A stretch of 21,535 nucleotides of DNA from contig CAJTKI010000023.1 of the NCBI GenBank assembly GCA_910576875.1, positions 1 through 21,535 of the forward strand, in the 5' to 3' direction. The notes under the pieces are model-generated. The model worked only from the letters and a program-made list of their open reading frames with translations. It was not told where the DNA came from and made no database searches. The position numbers and the translations under genes are program-made. This stretch comes from an uncultured Christensenella sp. GTDB taxonomy: Bacteria; Bacillota; Clostridia; Christensenellales; UBA3700. Shown here one piece after another: positions 19,996-21,535 of this stretch; the stretch's first letter is position 1; each line of letters starts with the position of its first letter.

Positions 19996-21535
19996 ATGGA
20001 TTATACGAAAAAATTCAATTTGCGCGGCAAATCAATCGGATTGGTCATCGGAATTCTTTTCATGATCGCGATCATCGTTTGTCTTTCGTTCTGTGCGGGA
20101 GACGGGTACGTGTACGCGGCGGAACGCTCGACGGGCAGCGCTGTTTCGGAGCTGTTGTCCAAGCACTATACGATGCGTACCGACGATAAAATTTTCGATC
20201 GCGCCGCAGTCGACGATCTGTTGGAAAAACTGGGCGGCAATCAAGCGACTTTGGCGACGGTCGCCGCGTTGGGCACCAAAGACGCCGCATACTTCCGCAC
20301 GCAAAACGGCGACGACATTGCGGTGACGTTCGGCGGTTTGGATTGGACGGTGACGCATCTGACGCAAGACGTCAACGGCAATGTCGTCGTGACGTTGTGG
20401 CTCGGCGCGTCCGCGGATATGCAGGCGTGGAGTCTGTGGCAGTCCGATCATCCGGAGTACGATTATCCGAGCAACATGTACAGCACCAGCTATATTCGCG
20501 CCAAAGCGCTCAATAGCGGCGGTTGCGGATATGTCGAAGACGTCGCGCATGCGCAGGGCGCGTCCAAAGGACTGAATCAGTCGTTGCCGCAAAATGCCGA
20601 TCACGAATACGCGATCTTTACGATGTCCGGCGTGCTCGGATCCGTAACTTCGCACTTGGTGCGTCCGCGCGATCTGACGTATCAGAGTTCGGAGACGATG
20701 CGTACGTTCAATACGGCATGGCATACTTGCCCCAATGAAGCGTACGGCACGCCCGATTCGGCGTCGTATTACAATGCTTCGATGAATTATAGCGCCAAGG
20801 ATTTTTACGACGAGTGGGCGGACGACTATATTTGGCTGCCGAGTATTGCGGAAACAGGGTATTCGGGTATTTCCGGCATTTGGAATTTGTCTTCCGCTCA
20901 GCGCAGCAACGCTGCGGGAAGTTGGTTGCGTACCGGCAACGATACGAGCGCGGACGACGTGTGCGCGTTGGATGCCGGAGGCAGTCCCAGCACGTTGCTT
21001 GCGGGCAGCGGATTGTGCGCGGCGCGTCCCGCGTTGCATCTCAATTTGACAAAGGCGGTTGCGGATGCGACCGATCCGATCGACGCGCCGACGTTGGGCA
21101 CGTCGCAGTCGGACAGAGTCAAGGCGTACAACGGTGCGGGGCAGACGTTTGCGTTGAGCGATTACGATGCGGCGGACATGCAGATCGTCGCAGTCAGCGG
21201 CAAGGATCCGGCGGGTAATGCGATCGCGGGCGACGTCTCGTTCGATCCGACGGTCGGCACCGCGACGGCAAAGCATGCGGGGACGTATCGGATCGAAGTG
21301 GGATTGACGGACTCGACGACGTCGTTCTGGACGAGCGGCGACGACAACAACGGCAAGCGGGAATACGAATTTACGATTACGCCCAAGCAGTTGACGCTGG
21401 CATTGGACAACGACGTGCCGAGCGGCGTATGGAGCTGGTCCTTGCAAGACGCTTACACGGCGACGGTTACCGCGTCCGGCATCGAATCGGGCGACACGAT
21501 CGGCATGCAGGCGATCTATACGGACAAGACGAGCG
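19996..21535 (+). CDS. N-terminal part of a large secreted surface protein (3' truncated by window edge)
   Basis: Open through the right edge, 513 complete codons. Residues 1-42 are a signal peptide: basic start MDYTKKFNLRGK, hydrophobic core 14-33, likely cleavage near VYAA (39-42). Residues about 95-352 look like a DUF6273-type extracellular domain: GGLDWTVTHL, YSTSYIRAKALNSG, DYIWLPSIAETG (277-288), SWLRTGND (309-316) and the closing RPALHLNL (344-351). From about 376 an all-beta module begins (AYNGAGQTFALSD, AGTYR at 428-432, EYEFTITPKQLTL at 456-468), the same kind as in the left-edge protein. The ATG has only a weak ribosome site (GGGA, 8 nt upstream). No promoter faces it in the present orientation; the invertible element just upstream would supply one. 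Binding partner unknown. Confidence 0.88.
   Translation, partial: MDYTKKFNLRGKSIGLVIGILFMIAIIVCLSFCAGDGYVYAAERSTGSAVSELLSKHYTMRTDDKIFDRAAVDDLLEKLGGNQATLATVAALGTKDAAYFRTQNGDDIAVTFGGLDWTVTHLTQDVNGNVVVTLWLGASADMQAWSLWQSDHPEYDYPSNMYSTSYIRAKALNSGGCGYVEDVAHAQGASKGLNQSLPQNADHEYAIFTMSGVLGSVTSHLVRPRDLTYQSSETMRTFNTAWHTCPNEAYGTPDSASYYNASMNYSAKDFYDEWADDYIWLPSIAETGYSGISGIWNLSSAQRSNAAGSWLRTGNDTSADDVCALDAGGSPSTLLAGSGLCAARPALHLNLTKAVADATDPIDAPTLGTSQSDRVKAYNGAGQTFALSDYDAADMQIVAVSGKDPAGNAIAGDVSFDPTVGTATAKHAGTYRIEVGLTDSTTSFWTSGDDNNGKREYEFTITPKQLTLALDNDVPSGVWSWSLQDAYTATVTASGIESGDTIGMQAIYTDKTS

Noticed and set aside
1..21535. CRISPR arrays, tRNA or rRNA genes, integrase or phage genes
   Set aside because: None seen on reading both strands; no spaced direct repeats, cloverleaf-like sequence or recombinase motifs.

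Overview
The window reads as the chromosome of a Gram-positive, fermentative member of the Bacillota, most likely an uncultured gut Clostridia-type lineage. This is inferred from a Rex-type operator in front of adhE, YitT, DUF951 and UPF0237/UPF0210 family genes, a lipoprotein with a classical lipobox, small single-span signal peptidase, and SigA-type promoters that nearly all have 17-bp spacers. The coding regions are GC-rich (GCG, ATC, GTC and CGC codons dominate). TTA, CTA and TCA codons are rare, so almost every real gene has a long, meaningless ORF on its opposite strand. No rRNA, tRNA, CRISPR array, transposase or recombinase gene was seen.

Layout. (1) 3-800 is the C-terminal end of a membrane-anchored surface protein, followed by about 500 bp with no recognisable gene. 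(2) 1299-5226 (+) holds a YitT-family membrane protein and a full-length AdhE. (3) 10069-5474 (-) is leuS-serS-DUF1624, transcribed toward adhE. (4) 12350-10236 (-) is a 704-residue lipoprotein with its own promoter, operator-like palindrome and terminator. (5) 14694-12665 (-) holds a Cys-containing unknown protein, a four-span membrane protein and a zinc-ribbon membrane protein, closed by a strong terminator. (6) 14808-19595 (+) is a tight six-gene operon: degenerate alpha/beta-hydrolase-like protein, DUF951, signal peptidase I, ACT protein (UPF0237), UPF0210 and an RlmB-type rRNA methyltransferase. (7) 19596-19995 is AT-rich. (8) 19996 to the right edge is the N-terminal part of a large secreted surface protein of the same general class as the left-edge gene.

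The most interesting structure is in region 7. Two 30-bp sites (19731-19760 and 19912-19941) are inverted copies of each other, 29/30 identical. They bracket a 151-bp segment of about 30% GC carrying two overlapping consensus promoters that point left, away from the surface gene. I interpret this as an invertible, phase-variable promoter (inverton) captured in the OFF orientation. Each inverted repeat is also almost a perfect palindrome around one asymmetric central base, which is unusual.

Other points: two genes (yitT-like and the hydrolase-like gene) have an ATG exactly 7 nt after a consensus -10 hexamer, which predicts leaderless mRNAs. The adhE -35 box lies inside a 7-4-7 Rex-like operator, with a weaker second site near the transcription start. 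Two further promoters carry unassigned palindromes. The alpha/beta-hydrolase-like protein seems to lack its whole catalytic triad.
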